DNA of 64,000 nt from Neorhizobium populisoli (lineage in GTDB: Bacteria > Pseudomonadota > Alphaproteobacteria > Rhizobiales > Rhizobiaceae): NCBI RefSeq assembly GCF_019430945.1, contig NZ_JAHYCB010000002.1, positions 62,001-126,000 on the forward strand, given 5' to 3'. Positions 63,734 to 64,000 of this stretch are shown in pieces. Under the pieces are notes generated by a model. The model was not told the origin of the DNA, searched no databases, and was given only the letters and a program-made list of their open reading frames with translations. The translations under genes were made by a program, and so were the position numbers. How positions within the stretch are numbered: the stretch's first letter is position 1; each line of letters opens with the position of its first letter.

Positions 63734-64000
63734 ATGTCTAGATTTCTGCCGTCATCCGTCGTTTCGCGGATCGTTATTCTCTGTCTCTTCATGATCTTCA
63801 TCGCGGTGTCTGCCGTCGGCGGCCTGGCCTATCTTTACCTGCGCAGCGACATCATGGACACCGCGAAGGATGATGCCCACAAGGCCATGCGGACGATGAG
63901 CCTGCTTTATGAAGTAGAGCTTGCCGGCGTAAAGGCGGATATGAAGGACGGCGTCGTGGCGCGCGTCACCCAAGGCGACGGCGCTTTGAAAGACCACGAC
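63734..64000 (+). CDS. Methyl-accepting chemotaxis protein, N-terminal part (cut by window end)
   Basis: The frame opens at ATG 63734 and continues past the window end. The 89 visible residues show a cytoplasmic tip, a membrane helix (about 12-36, IVILCLFMIFIAVSAVGGLA), and the start of a periplasmic sensor (DDAHKAMRTMSLLYEVELAG, KADMKDGVVARVTQGDGAL). This matches the opening of Cache_3/Cache_2-type sensor domains of rhizobial chemoreceptors. The methyl-accepting domain is not visible, so a histidine kinase or diguanylate cyclase with this sensor cannot be excluded. The AT-rich 120 bases upstream probably hold its promoter. Confidence 0.65.
   Translation, partial: MSRFLPSSVVSRIVILCLFMIFIAVSAVGGLAYLYLRSDIMDTAKDDAHKAMRTMSLLYEVELAGVKADMKDGVVARVTQGDGALKDHD

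Overview
The window is chromosomal DNA from an alphaproteobacterium of the Rhizobiaceae (Rhizobium/Neorhizobium/Agrobacterium/Sinorhizobium group). The evidence is the gene order: a complex-flagellum cluster containing motE, motC and the orphan regulator rem, followed by the alpha-glucoside operon aglEFGAK and the Entner-Doudoroff genes zwf-pgl-edd. As I recall it, this is the S. meliloti chromosome order. Genus cannot be fixed from the sequence alone.

Layout. 1-8240 (+): flgF (partial), fliI, an unknown membrane protein, flgB, flgC, fliE, flgG, flgA, flgI, motE, flgH and fliL, mostly overlapping or tightly spaced. 8262-15491 (-): an eight-gene nucleotide-sugar and glycosyltransferase island placed between fliL and fliP, genes I would expect to be adjacent. 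15826-16563: fliP, now isolated. 16646-18604 (-): a GT41 (OGT/SPINDLY-like) protein glycosyltransferase, divergent from the flagellins. 18941-24963 (+): four tandem flagellin genes, each with its own leader and terminator. 25274-30681: a FliH-like protein, motB, motC, fliK and a lytic transglycosylase. 30963-42399: rem, flgE, flgK, flgL, flaF, flbT, flgD, fliQ, flhA, fliR, then FliJ-like, FlgJ-like, FlgN-like and FliL-like proteins. 42573-45096: a degenerate WecG/TagA-type protein and a polysaccharide co-polymerase. 45212-46111: folD. 46248-52960: aglEFGAK, interrupted by two palindromic intergenic repeats. 53083-53493: a small conserved protein. 53569-61976 (-): a secreted metallophosphatase, edd-pgl-zwf, and a PuuB/PuuA-like pair. 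62102-64000 (+): an HI0933/YhiN flavoprotein, a possible small protein and the start of a chemoreceptor.

How the genes work together. The flagellar genes cover rod, hook, filament, ring, export gate and motor parts. The FliH-, FliJ- and FlgN-like proteins supply export partners that are usually unannotated in rhizobia. FlaF and FlbT probably control flagellin translation, and the first three flagellin leaders share a structure that would bury the ribosome-binding site. Rem is the likely transcriptional activator.

The most interesting candidate system is flagellin glycosylation. The GT41 enzyme would attach the first sugar, and the island would make and transfer a CDP-linked, C-methylated, O-methylated or acylated 6-deoxyhexose. 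The island looks inserted: the fliL-end/fliP-start sequence is partly repeated at both of its edges. Function and substrate are inference; the families and the junction repeat are read from sequence.
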